The notes beneath the pieces were generated by a model. It saw only the letters and a program-made list of their open reading frames with translations. It was not told where the DNA came from and searched no databases. The translations under genes and the position numbers were made by a program. DNA of 23,696 nucleotides from JAXGQD01 sp964401615 (GTDB taxonomy: Bacteria > Bacillota > Clostridia > Saccharofermentanales > Fastidiosipilaceae): contig CAYNZF010000027.1 of assembly GCA_964401615.1 (NCBI GenBank), forward strand, positions 1-23,696, written 5' to 3'. The first letter of the stretch is position 1. Each line of letters begins with the position of its first letter. Below, piece by piece: positions 1-7,445 of this stretch.

Positions 1-642
1 ACATTTTGTGTTTTTGGTGGTGTAGCCTTCTCCGCTGAATTCATTTGCTCAACATTCGACGTGATTCATGTTTCAACCGGAGACATGTTTCGCAGCAACA
101 TTAAGAACAAGACGGAGCTGGGCATTTTAGCGTCCTCCTACATTGAAAAAGGCCTGCTCGTTCCGGATGATGTGACCAACGCAATGGTCGAACACCTCTT
201 CCTGGACGAGATCAAAGAACGATCCTTCCTGCTTGACGGCTACCCGAGAAAAATCTCCCAGGCCGAAGCACTCGATCGTTATCTGGACCAGCTGGGTATC
301 GCCCTTGATCTCGTTCTGGAAATAGTCATTCCTGACGAAATAATCGTCGATCGTCTGGCCGGCCGCAGAGTCTGCAGTAAGTGCGGAGCAGGCTACCACA
401 TCAAAAACAAAGCACCTCATGTCGAGGGCGTCTGCGATTTGTGCGGCAGCGGAGTGATTCAACGCAAAGATGATGACGCAGAAACCATCAAGAAAAGACT
501 GGAAATTTACCACGAACAGACCAGCCCGCTGATTGAATTTTACGGGTCCAAGGGTCTCCTGGTTCAAATCAGCAACAGCAGCGGTATCGCTGAAACCAAT
601 GAAAAAGCCAGAGCGATTTTAGAAGAGAAAGGTTTAGCATGA
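1..642 (+). CDS. adk: Adenylate kinase, 5'-partial
   Basis: Interconverts ATP + AMP and 2 ADP in the cytoplasm. The frame is open from base 1, so the gene probably begins before the window. From about base 34 the protein is clearly Adk: the AMP-binding HVSTGDMFR segment, LLDGYPR, and the DRLAGRR start of the lid. The lid carries four cysteines in two CxxC pairs (CSKCGAGY and CDLCG), the zinc-binding form typical of Gram-positive Adk. The C-terminus has KKRLEIYHEQTSPLIEFY. The Walker A loop (GPPGxGKGT) that should lie just before AEFICSTFD is not encoded in bases 1-33 in any frame. A GTG at 61 could be read as a start but has no ribosome binding site and would drop the P-loop. The gene overlaps map by 4 nt (ATGA). 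Identity is certain; the 5' end is doubtful. Confidence 0.93.
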   Translation, partial: TFCVFGGVAFSAEFICSTFDVIHVSTGDMFRSNIKNKTELGILASSYIEKGLLVPDDVTNAMVEHLFLDEIKERSFLLDGYPRKISQAEALDRYLDQLGIALDLVLEIVIPDEIIVDRLAGRRVCSKCGAGYHIKNKAPHVEGVCDLCGSGVIQRKDDDAETIKKRLEIYHEQTSPLIEFYGSKGLLVQISNSSGIAETNEKARAILEEKGLA

Positions 643-1394
643 TTGTTGTCAAAAGTCCGAGTGAAATCGAAGCAATGGCAAAAGCCGGCCGCGTTGTGGC
701 TCAGGTTTTTGAGGAACTGGCCGTTTTCATCAGACCGGGCTTGACCACAAAGCAAATAGCGGACCATGCTGAGCAGATCATCCGTGCAGCAGGTGCGATC
801 CCATCCTTTCTAAACTACGGCAAGCCCCCCTTCCCCGGCACGATCTGCGTGTCCGTTGATGATGAGGTCGTGCATGGCATTCCCGACAACAGCCGTGTGA
901 TCCGCGCAGGCAGCATCGTTTCCACAGATGTCGGCGCCTTGCTCGAGGGCTGGCACGCTGACGCGGCACGCACTTACATTGTCGGTGAAACTGATCCGAA
1001 AATTGCTCAGCTGGTCGCAGAAACCGAGCAGGCTTTCTGGAAGGGCTTTGAACAAGCTCAGGCCGGAAATCGTCTGGGTGATATCCAGGCCGCCATTCAA
1101 GCACACGCCACGCGCTTTGGATATGGCATCGTGCGTGAGTTGACGGGGCATGGCATAGGGCGAAATCTTCATGAGGATCCCAGCATCCCCAATTATGGAA
1201 AAAAGGGCCACGGTCCTCGTCTCGAAGCCGGCATGGTGCTGGCCATCGAACCGATGCTCAACCTGGGCACCGCGCGTGTAAACATTTTGGATGATGACTG
1301 GACGGTCGTCACGGCAGACGGCCAGGCCTCAGCACATTACGAAAATACGATAGCCATTACCGACGACGGTCCCCGCGTTTTGACTGCTTTATAA
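639..1394 (+). CDS. map: Type I methionine aminopeptidase
   Basis: Removes the initiator methionine from new proteins in the cytoplasm. The 251-residue protein has the usual size for the short bacterial form. The five metal ligands of the pita-bread fold are visible at D97 (STDVGA), D108 (HADAART), H171 (TGHGIGRNLHEDP), E204 (AIEPML) and E235 (HYENTIAI). The substrate-side histidine is H80 (VVHGIP). The ATG lies inside the adk stop (ATGA overlap), which points to translational coupling. The adk-map pair after the ribosomal protein genes is the standard Firmicute order. Confidence 0.97.
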   Translation: MIVVKSPSEIEAMAKAGRVVAQVFEELAVFIRPGLTTKQIADHAEQIIRAAGAIPSFLNYGKPPFPGTICVSVDDEVVHGIPDNSRVIRAGSIVSTDVGALLEGWHADAARTYIVGETDPKIAQLVAETEQAFWKGFEQAQAGNRLGDIQAAIQAHATRFGYGIVRELTGHGIGRNLHEDPSIPNYGKKGHGPRLEAGMVLAIEPMLNLGTARVNILDDDWTVVTADGQASAHYENTIAITDDGPRVLTAL

Positions 1395-1709
1395 ATGGAA
1401 ATGCATGAAGCGATCCGGCGAGAAGGCCTGGCAGCCGGACAAATCGTAGTTGCCTTAAAAGGACATGACAGCGGACGCTGCTTTTTGCTTACAAAGGTGG
1501 AAGGCCGCAGAGTATGGATGGTAGACGGTAAACATTATTTTTGGGACAAGCCCAAGCTGAAACATGTGAAACATGTCAAAGCGCTCAGACCGCTCGCCGA
1601 AACGGATTTTGCCCTGATCACAAACGAGAACGATATTAACCAGCGCAACGCGCTCACAAGACGATGGATTCGAGCTCAGCGCACACAAGCGACCACGGAG
1701 GACAATTAA
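1395..1709 (+). CDS. KOW-domain RNA-binding protein (L14e/L6e/L27e-like)
   Basis: A 104-residue basic protein at the position, between map and infA, where Clostridia carry a small KOW-domain protein resembling archaeal/eukaryotic L14e. The KOW-like core is AAGQIVVALKGHDSGRCFLL followed by a strand-rich VEGRRVWMVDGKHYFW segment. The C-terminal half is rich in K, R and H. The ATG follows the map stop directly (TAA-ATG); a second in-frame ATG at 1401 is possible and neither has a good Shine-Dalgarno. Its stop overlaps the infA start (TAATG). A ribosome-associated or RNA-binding role is inferred from family and place only. Confidence 0.8.
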   Translation: MEMHEAIRREGLAAGQIVVALKGHDSGRCFLLTKVEGRRVWMVDGKHYFWDKPKLKHVKHVKALRPLAETDFALITNENDINQRNALTRRWIRAQRTQATTEDN

Positions 1710-1927
1710 TGTCAAAAGAAGATGTAATCGAAGTCGAGGGTATCGTGTCTGATTCACTGCCCAACGCGATGTTCAAGGTCAAACTTGAAAACGGTCACGA
1801 AATACTGGCTCATATTTCCGGTAAACTGCGGCAAAACTATATCAAAATTTTGCCCGGCGATCGAGTGACCCTGGAACTTTCACCGTACGACCTTTCAAGA
1901 GGCCGCATCACATGGAGAGCCAAATAA
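1709..1927 (+). CDS. infA: Translation initiation factor IF-1
   Basis: S1/OB-fold protein that binds the ribosomal A site during initiation. The 72-residue product matches the family length: MSKEDVIEVEG start, LPNAMFKVKLENGHEILAHI core, GDRVTLELSPYDLSRGRI end. The ATG at 1709 is chosen over an upstream frame opening at 1664 because it has a GGAGG site (1697-1701) and yields the conserved N-terminus. It overlaps the stop of the preceding KOW gene by one base. Confidence 0.97.
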   Translation: MSKEDVIEVEGIVSDSLPNAMFKVKLENGHEILAHISGKLRQNYIKILPGDRVTLELSPYDLSRGRITWRAK

Positions 1928-1983
1928 GCGGCTTGTGTGATATGCACAATCGAACGTCAATTTTAAAGAAAAAGATTGGCAAG

Positions 1984-2029
1984 TATAATAAAACATTTTA
2001 CTTGAAAAAAAGGCATATTCTGATAGAAT
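1984..2029 (+). promoter_or_regulatory. Candidate sigma-A promoters upstream of rpmJ
   Basis: The 149-bp infA-rpmJ gap is AT-rich. TTGAAA (2002-2007) and TAGAAT (2024-2029) are 16 bp apart. A perfect TATAAT also lies at 1984-1989 but has only a poor -35 (TTTAAA at 1962-1967, also 16 bp). Either could give an internal promoter for the rpmJ-rpsM-rpsK-rpoA-rplQ segment. The first -10 sits inside a perfect inverted repeat (2015-2031). Confidence 0.45.
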
Positions 2030-2076
2030 ATTTAGGCATGCGCCGATTTTAAAAGCGCAAAAGAGGAGGATTTGGC

Positions 2077-2190
2077 ATGAAAGTGAGATCATCAGTTAAA
2101 CCGATGTGTGAAAAATGCAAGGTGATTAAACGCAAGGGTAAGGTCATGGTGATCTGCTCTGATCCTAAGCACAAACAAAGACAGGGCTGA
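2077..2190 (+). CDS. rpmJ: 50S ribosomal protein bL36
   Basis: A 37-residue protein of the large ribosomal subunit. It begins MKVRSSVKPMCEKCKVIKRK and contains the zinc-ribbon ligands C11, C14, C27 and H32, so this is the zinc-binding (C+) paralog. AGGAGGA at 2064-2070 is the ribosome binding site, 6 nt before the ATG. Confidence 0.97.
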   Translation: MKVRSSVKPMCEKCKVIKRKGKVMVICSDPKHKQRQG

Positions 2191-2319
2191 TTAATCGGCC
2201 AAAGGGTACGTCAAGTACCCTGAGAACGTACAAAGCATGAGGGTGCGGCTGTCGCATACTGCGATATTACCTATTCGTGTTGGATATATATTGAGAAAAT
2301 AAGCTGGAGGAAAAATTTA
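2191..2319 (+). promoter_or_regulatory. Structured rpmJ-rpsM intergenic leader
   Basis: A 129-nt gap inside an otherwise tight operon. It holds a perfect 6-bp hairpin, GGGTAC (2204-2209), loop GTCAA, GTACCC (2215-2220). It is not followed by a T tract, so it is not an intrinsic terminator. The rest has no frame with a start and recognisable product. A site for ribosomal-protein autoregulation, or an RNA processing site, is inferred from the size and structure only. Confidence 0.35.
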
Positions 2320-2688
2320 ATGGCACGTATTTCCGGAGTCGATCTGCCGAATGATAAACGCGTAGAAATTGCGCTTACCTATATCTTTGGTATTGGCAGA
2401 ACCTTGTCCAACGAAATTCTGGCGAAGTGCGGGATCAATCCTGACACACGCATGAAGGATTTAATGGATGATGAACTGGCCAAAATCCGTGATGTTATTG
2501 AAAACGATTATAAAGTGGAAGGTGACCTGCGTCGTGAAACCGCTTTAAACATCAAGCGTTTGACTGAAATCGGCTGCTACAGAGGCAGACGCCACCGTTC
2601 AGGTCTCCCGGTCAGAGGACAGAGAACGAAAACCAACGCTCGTACCCGTAAAGGTAAGAAGCGCACGATGGCTAACAAGAAAAAGTAA
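2320..2688 (+). CDS. rpsM: 30S ribosomal protein uS13
   Basis: Small-subunit head protein that contacts the large subunit and P-site tRNA. The 122-residue product has MARISGVDLPNDKRVEIALTYIFGIG at its start, the LTEIGCYRGRRHRSGLPVRG core and the basic NARTRKGKKRTMANKKK tail, all standard. The GGAGG ribosome binding site at 2305-2309 precedes the ATG. First gene of the alpha operon. Confidence 0.98.
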   Translation: MARISGVDLPNDKRVEIALTYIFGIGRTLSNEILAKCGINPDTRMKDLMDDELAKIRDVIENDYKVEGDLRRETALNIKRLTEIGCYRGRRHRSGLPVRGQRTKTNARTRKGKKRTMANKKK

Positions 2689-2707
2689 GCGAAGGAGACT
2701 TTAGGTC

Positions 2708-3109
2708 ATGGCTAAAACCACAAACAAACAAACAGCAAGACCCAGAAGAAGAGATCGAAAGAATATTGAAAAGGGTTCAGCCCATATTCATTCGACCTTT
2801 AACAATACAATCGTAACCATTACAGATCCCGCAGGAAACGCAATTTCGTGGGCGAGCGCCGGTGGCATGGGCATGAAAGGTTCAAGAAAAGGAACTCCTT
2901 TTGCCGCACAAATGGCCGCTGAAGCAGCGGCCAAAACAGCTTACGAACACGGCATGCGTTCCATCGAGGTTTTTGTCAAAGGCCCCGGTTCAGGTCGTGA
3001 ATCCGCGATTCGCGCACTGCAGACCGCCGGTATTGAAGTAACCTACATTAAGGATGTTACACCGATTCCACATAACGGTTGCCGTCCTCCTAAGAGAAGG
3101 CGTGTGTAA
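2708..3109 (+). CDS. rpsK: 30S ribosomal protein uS11
   Basis: Small-subunit platform protein. The 133-residue product carries the family signatures AHIHSTFNNTIVTITD, SWASAGGMGMKGSRKGTPFA and the C-terminal IPHNGCRPPKRRRV. A GAAGGAGA site lies 19 nt after the rpsM stop region. In many bacteria rpsD would follow directly; here a 99-nt non-coding gap and then rpoA follow. Confidence 0.98.
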   Translation: MAKTTNKQTARPRRRDRKNIEKGSAHIHSTFNNTIVTITDPAGNAISWASAGGMGMKGSRKGTPFAAQMAAEAAAKTAYEHGMRSIEVFVKGPGSGRESAIRALQTAGIEVTYIKDVTPIPHNGCRPPKRRRV

Positions 3110-3208
3110 CAATTACTGATCGTTAACGCTTATTCGAAGCAGATCCCGGCCAGATTAGTGTGACCGGATCCTGCAATATTCTTAGGTACAGGTCAGTAGG
3201 AGGAAACC
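3110..3208 (+). promoter_or_regulatory. rpsK-rpoA gap with hairpin
   Basis: A 99-nt non-coding gap at the place often occupied by rpsD. It contains the stem GATCC-c-GG (3142-3149) pairing with CCGGATC (3164-3170), with one bulged C and a 14-nt loop, and the 8-bp palindrome CGTTAACG (3121-3128). No T tract follows the stem. The rpoA ribosome binding site is at the 3' end (GGAGG near 3199). Function unknown. Confidence 0.3.
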
Positions 3209-4168
3209 ATGATCGAGTTTAATAAACCCCAGATCGAAACAGTTGAGTTTAGTGAAGATGGATCCTACGGTGAATTCGTCGTTGAACCGCTTGAACGCGG
3301 TTACGGCAGAACACTGGGTAATTCTTTACGCCGCGTATTACTGTCTTCTTTACCCGGGGCAGCGGTGACCGCCATCCGTGTTGAAGGCGTTTATCACGAG
3401 TTCTCAACCGTCAAAGGCGTCATTGAGGACATGACCGAAATTATCCTGAACATTAAAGGAATTCGTTCAAAGCTGCATGTTGACGGTCCCAAAACCGTTT
3501 ATCTCAGCACAGACGAAGGCCGCACCGGTGTCGTCACAGCCGGAGACATCGTCACGGATGACGAAGTGGAGATCATCAACAAAGATCATGTCATTTGCAA
3601 TTTAAATGGCGAAGGACGTGTCTTTATTGAAATGACCATCAGTCCGGGCCGTGGTTACAACAGCACAGACATGAACAAGTGGCCAAATCAACCCATTGGA
3701 GTGATTCCGATCGACTCGATTTTCACCCCGGTAAAAAAAGTCAACTACACCGTTGAAGACACCCGTGTCGGACAAATCACAGACTATGACAAGCTCACGA
3801 TTGAAGTCTGGACCGATGGCAGTATCTTAGCTGACAACGCCTTGACCGAAGCCGCGCACATCCTGTGCGACCATTTACAGCTTTTCATCGGCCTCACCGA
3901 GACCAATGCGAGCGCGGAGTTTAACCCAAGCGAAGAAAAAGGTGAGGGCAACGGCTTTTTAGATACCGCCATTGAAGATATGGACTTTTCGGTTCGTACC
4001 TACAACTGCCTGAAACGTGCGGCTATCAATACCGTCGGCGATCTGACTGTACGCTCAGAAGATGACATGATGAAAGTACGCAACCTTGGTAAAAAATCAC
4101 TTGAAGAAGTGATTCAAAAGTTGGAAGAACAAGGCTTGTCTTTGGCCCAAAGCAGCCAACAACAGTGA
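3209..4168 (+). CDS. rpoA: DNA-directed RNA polymerase alpha subunit
   Basis: Assembles the RNA polymerase core and contacts activators and UP elements. The 319-residue length is normal. The N-terminal domain (about 1-230) contains EPLERGYGRTLGNSLRRVLLSSLPG, the dimerisation and beta-contact region. An acidic linker (about 231-248) leads to the C-terminal domain with FSVRTYNCLKRAAINTVGDL and VRNLGKKSLEEV, which include the conserved Arg, Asn and Lys used for DNA contact. TAGGAGGAAACC provides a strong ribosome binding site. Confidence 0.98.
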   Translation: MIEFNKPQIETVEFSEDGSYGEFVVEPLERGYGRTLGNSLRRVLLSSLPGAAVTAIRVEGVYHEFSTVKGVIEDMTEIILNIKGIRSKLHVDGPKTVYLSTDEGRTGVVTAGDIVTDDEVEIINKDHVICNLNGEGRVFIEMTISPGRGYNSTDMNKWPNQPIGVIPIDSIFTPVKKVNYTVEDTRVGQITDYDKLTIEVWTDGSILADNALTEAAHILCDHLQLFIGLTETNASAEFNPSEEKGEGNGFLDTAIEDMDFSVRTYNCLKRAAINTVGDLTVRSEDDMMKVRNLGKKSLEEVIQKLEEQGLSLAQSSQQQ

Positions 4169-4196
4169 GAAGACTTAACTTTAGGAGGAAGAAATA

Positions 4197-4721
4197 ATGC
4201 CCGGACAACGTAAATTAGGCAGAACACCGGATATTCGCCTGTCTATGCTGCGCGGTATGGTCACCACTTTGTTGGTGAACGGTAAAATTACCACCACCGT
4301 AACCCGCGCCAAAGAAGTAGAAAAAATCGCCGAGAAGATCATCACCATGGCGGTCAAAGAAAAAGATAACTTCACCACCCGTGAAGTTTTGAGCTCTGCA
4401 GCTAAAATGGACTCCAAAGGCCGTAAGCTATTGGTATCCAAGAAAACTGCCGCAGGAAAGCGCTATGATGTCGTCGAACGCGAGCTGAAAACCAAGATGG
4501 TCCAAGTGGACAACCCCAGCCGCCTCGCCGCGCGCAAGCAGATGATGCAATGGCTGGTCAAAAGTGTCAGCTCCCAGGGTGAAGTCATCAATCCCAGCAA
4601 CTATGTTTTCGAACAGGTCGCTCCTAAATACGCCCAGCGCAGCGGAGGCTACACCCGCATCATAAACCTCGGCCCACGCAGAGGCGATGCCGCTGAAATG
4701 GCAATTCTGGAGTTGGTGTAA
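4197..4721 (+). CDS. rplQ: 50S ribosomal protein bL17, long form with internal insertion
   Basis: Large-subunit protein near the exit tunnel. The N-terminal half (QRKLGRTPDIRLSMLRGMV, KITTTVTRAKEVEKIAEKII) and the C-terminal half (VAPKYAQRSGGYTRI, LGPRRGDAAEMAILELV) are canonical. Total length is 174 residues against about 112-130 in most bacteria. The excess is a Lys-rich, partly strand-like insertion at about residues 56-106, between the helical core and the conserved end. The frame is continuous, so this is not a sequencing artefact. Long bL17 forms occur in some Clostridia. Last gene before the operon terminator; TAGGAGGA gives its ribosome binding site. Confidence 0.97.
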   Translation: MPGQRKLGRTPDIRLSMLRGMVTTLLVNGKITTTVTRAKEVEKIAEKIITMAVKEKDNFTTREVLSSAAKMDSKGRKLLVSKKTAAGKRYDVVERELKTKMVQVDNPSRLAARKQMMQWLVKSVSSQGEVINPSNYVFEQVAPKYAQRSGGYTRIINLGPRRGDAAEMAILELV

Positions 4722-4771
4722 GTCACATTTTTCGATAAGTGAACTTACGACGAAAGAACCATGACAGACAG

Positions 4772-4802
4772 AAGGAGCAGGGTACACACTGCTCCTTTTT
4801 TC
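4772..4802 (+). terminator. Rho-independent terminator after rplQ
   Basis: The stem is AAGGAGCAG (4772-4780) pairing with CTGCTCCTT (4789-4797) around an 8-nt loop. The U tract (4796-4801) overlaps the end of the stem. It is placed 50 bp after rplQ and closes the ribosomal superoperon ahead of the ECF genes. Confidence 0.9.
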
Positions 4803-4836
4803 ATGTAAAATTTCTAATAAACGAGGTGGCTTGATT

Positions 4837-6651
4837 TTGCCCGATTACATTGAGATTGATAGTGTCAGCTTTTCTTACGATCCATCGGAAACGCCCATGC
4901 GGCTTGCTTTGGATCAGTTAAGCTTTGGCATAGAACAAGGCAGCCACGTCGCTGTGCTTGGTCGCAACGGCTCAGGTAAGTCAACTTTGGCGCGCTTGAT
5001 CAACGCTTTGGAGCAGCCTTTGGGTGGCTCCATCATGGTCGCGTCCATGCGGACAGACCAGGAAGAACATATCTGGGATATCAGAGCCCTCTGCGGTATG
5101 GTTTTTCAAAATCCCGACAATCAGATCGTGGCGACTACGGTTGAAGAAGATGTGGCCTTTGGCCCCGAAAATCTGGGTGTCCCGTCGGCCGAGATCCGTG
5201 AGCGAGTGGACCGGGCCCTTGCCTATGTGGGACTTACTGAAAAAGCCCATAAAATGCCCTCGGAATTATCGGGCGGTCAGAAACAAAAACTGGCCATCGC
5301 CGGGGTGCTCGCGATGCAGCCGCAGTGCATTATTTTAGATGAAGCGACATCCATGCTCGATCCCCAATCCCGTCGCAGTTTCATGGACTTGATCATGCGC
5401 TTGCGCGATGAAAATAAGATGACGGTGATCAACATTACCCACGACATGAAAGAAGTGCTTTTAGCCGATCGTGTCTTTGTGATGCACGAAGGGAAAATTT
5501 TGATTTCCGGCACAGCTCCGGAGATTTTTCATCACGTCGATAAAATTCGCACGCTGGGACTGGATGTGCCTATCCACACCGCCATTACTTTTGATTTTGC
5601 CAGAATGCTGCAGCGCAGCTACCCCCTGGGAGCAGCGTCTACGAGGCACGGCGCGGAAGCTGTTTTAAGAAACATCATCAACAGCAGTACAAAAGATGAA
5701 GTGGAACTGGCCCTGCAGCGACTCCTTGAAGAGCAGCCCCATTTGGCTGAGAGCAGGCCGACTGAAGCGGAAGCGGCTCCGATTATCCAGGTACGTAATT
5801 TGAGTTTTGACTATACACTCGGCAGAGGACAAGACGCGGCCAGCCCCAAGGCCATTCACGACATCAATTTTGACATATATCGCGCAGAGGTCTTCGGGAT
5901 CATGGGACATTCCGGTTCGGGCAAGTCGACACTGGTGCAGCATCTGAACGGTTTGCTGCGTATTCAGGAAGGGACCATCAAGGTTCTCGACTACGATCTC
6001 AGCGCGGTCAAAGATATTCGTGCGGTAAGACGGCACGTGAGCTTGCTCTTTCAATACCCGGAACATCAACTTTTTGCCCAGACCGTACGGGAGGATATTG
6101 CTTTCGGACCGGAAAAAATGGGGGTGCACCATGAAGAAATCGATGCCCGGATCAACGAAGCCTTGAAAATCGTCCATCTCGATGCGGATATTTTGGAGCG
6201 CTCTCCTTTCGAACTGTCAGGAGGCCAAAAACGCCGCGTGGCCATCGCCGGAATCTTAGCTATGCATCCGGATATCCTCATACTGGATGAACCCGCAGCC
6301 GGACTGGATCCGGCCGGTCGCGAAGAAATTCTGGGTTATGTGAAAACACTCAAAGACAACGGAACGACGGTCGTCCTGGTTTCACACAGCATGGAGGACC
6401 TAGCGCGCATGTCCGACCGCATCCTGGTCCTTTACCACGGTGATCAGGTCATGCTGGACACCCCCAAAGCCATTTTTAATCAAGCGGAGCGCGTCAAATC
6501 CTACGAACTTTCCATGCCGGGTTCACAGCGTTTTTTGGAGCGTTTCCAAAACGATTATCCGGACATGGATTGCGCCAAATTCAGTTCAGCCACAGCCGTT
6601 TATGAACTGCTGCAGCGCGTGGGGCAGGCTAAAGGAGGGGAGATCGGATGA
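4837..6651 (+). CDS. ecfA: Fused ECF transporter ATPase EcfA1-EcfA2
   Basis: Powers vitamin and metal uptake by energy-coupling factor transporters. One polypeptide of 604 residues contains two complete ABC ATPase domains that are normally separate genes. Domain 1 (about 5-235): Walker A GRNGSGKST, FQNPDNQIVATTVEEDVAFG, signature LSGGQKQ, Walker B CIILDEATSMLDP, H-loop THD, an EcfA1-like pattern. Domain 2 (about 316-545): GHSGSGKST, FQYPEHQLFAQTV, LSGGQKRR, ILILDEPAAGLDP, SHS, an EcfA2-like pattern. A linker of about 75 residues, ending in an Ala/Glu-rich stretch, joins them. The TTG at 4837 is preferred over TTG 4831 because GAGGTG (4823-4828) is then 8 nt away. The stop overlaps ecfT by 4 nt. 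Confidence 0.93.
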   Translation: MPDYIEIDSVSFSYDPSETPMRLALDQLSFGIEQGSHVAVLGRNGSGKSTLARLINALEQPLGGSIMVASMRTDQEEHIWDIRALCGMVFQNPDNQIVATTVEEDVAFGPENLGVPSAEIRERVDRALAYVGLTEKAHKMPSELSGGQKQKLAIAGVLAMQPQCIILDEATSMLDPQSRRSFMDLIMRLRDENKMTVINITHDMKEVLLADRVFVMHEGKILISGTAPEIFHHVDKIRTLGLDVPIHTAITFDFARMLQRSYPLGAASTRHGAEAVLRNIINSSTKDEVELALQRLLEEQPHLAESRPTEAEAAPIIQVRNLSFDYTLGRGQDAASPKAIHDINFDIYRAEVFGIMGHSGSGKSTLVQHLNGLLRIQEGTIKVLDYDLSAVKDIRAVRRHVSLLFQYPEHQLFAQTVREDIAFGPEKMGVHHEEIDARINEALKIVHLDADILERSPFELSGGQKRRVAIAGILAMHPDILILDEPAAGLDPAGREEILGYVKTLKDNGTTVVLVSHSMEDLARMSDRILVLYHGDQVMLDTPKAIFNQAERVKSYELSMPGSQRFLERFQNDYPDMDCAKFSSATAVYELLQRVGQAKGGEIG

Positions 6652-7445
6652 ATATTTCGCTCGGTAATTTTTATCCCGGCAATTCTTTTCTGCACCGCCT
6701 GGATCCCAGATTAAAGTTTATTTTTTCCCTGGTCTTCATGGCCTTATTGTTTTTACTCAACAGCCCGCCGGCCATCATCGGCTACGCCCTCTTTCTAGGC
6801 AGCGTTATCGCCCTTTCCGGCATCCCGGTCAAATTGGTGCTGAAATCACTCAAATCCGTGCTTTTTATCGCTTTATTCGCCTTTATGATCAATATTTTTG
6901 CCATTCAGGGTGAAACCTTGCTCACGCTCGGTCCCCTGAGCATCAGCCGTCCCGGATTCGAACTCGGTATCCGCATGGCGGTGCGGCTCTTTTTCCTGAT
7001 CTTGACCACCTCACTCTTTCTGACCCTGTCCACCACGCCCCTGATGATTGCCGACGCCATCGAGTCACTGCTCAAACCCTTTGCCAAACTCGGCTTCCCC
7101 AGCCACGAGCTGGCCATGATGATGTCGATCGCTTTGCGTTTTGTGCCGACCTTGATCGAAGAAACCGATAAAATCATGAAGGCCCAGTCCTCACGTGGAG
7201 CAGATTACGATACCGGGGGCATTTTCGCCCGGGCAAGGGGTTTGGTTTCGGTCTTGATCCCTTTGTTTGTGTCGGCGTTCAAACGTGCCGATGATCTGGC
7301 GGTCGCGATGGAAGCACGCTGTTATCGAGGCGGTGAAGGGCGTACTAAAATGAAGGAACTGCATTACCAGAATTCAGACGCCGCTGCCGGCAGCGTTTTC
7401 GCCCTCGTGGCGGTCCTGCTGCTCCTGCTGGAGTACCTGCTGTGA
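6648..7445 (+). CDS. ecfT: ECF transporter transmembrane subunit EcfT
   Basis: Membrane scaffold that couples the ATPases to substrate-specific S components. The 265-residue protein begins with the family pattern YPGNSFLHRLDPRLKF. It has hydrophobic segments at about 25-60, 70-90, 110-130 and at the C-terminus (245-265). Two coupling-helix motifs bind the ATPase grooves: SRGADYDTGG and ARCYRGG. The start overlaps the ecfA stop (ATGA). No S component is encoded in this window, as expected for a group II module shared by scattered S proteins. Confidence 0.95.
   Translation: MNISLGNFYPGNSFLHRLDPRLKFIFSLVFMALLFLLNSPPAIIGYALFLGSVIALSGIPVKLVLKSLKSVLFIALFAFMINIFAIQGETLLTLGPLSISRPGFELGIRMAVRLFFLILTTSLFLTLSTTPLMIADAIESLLKPFAKLGFPSHELAMMMSIALRFVPTLIEETDKIMKAQSSRGADYDTGGIFARARGLVSVLIPLFVSAFKRADDLAVAMEARCYRGGEGRTKMKELHYQNSDAAAGSVFALVAVLLLLLEYLL

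Noticed and set aside
5728..5790. Hidden stop and separate start for a second ecfA gene
   Set aside because: No stop codon and no ribosome binding site with start codon is present between the two ATPase domains; the frame is unbroken.
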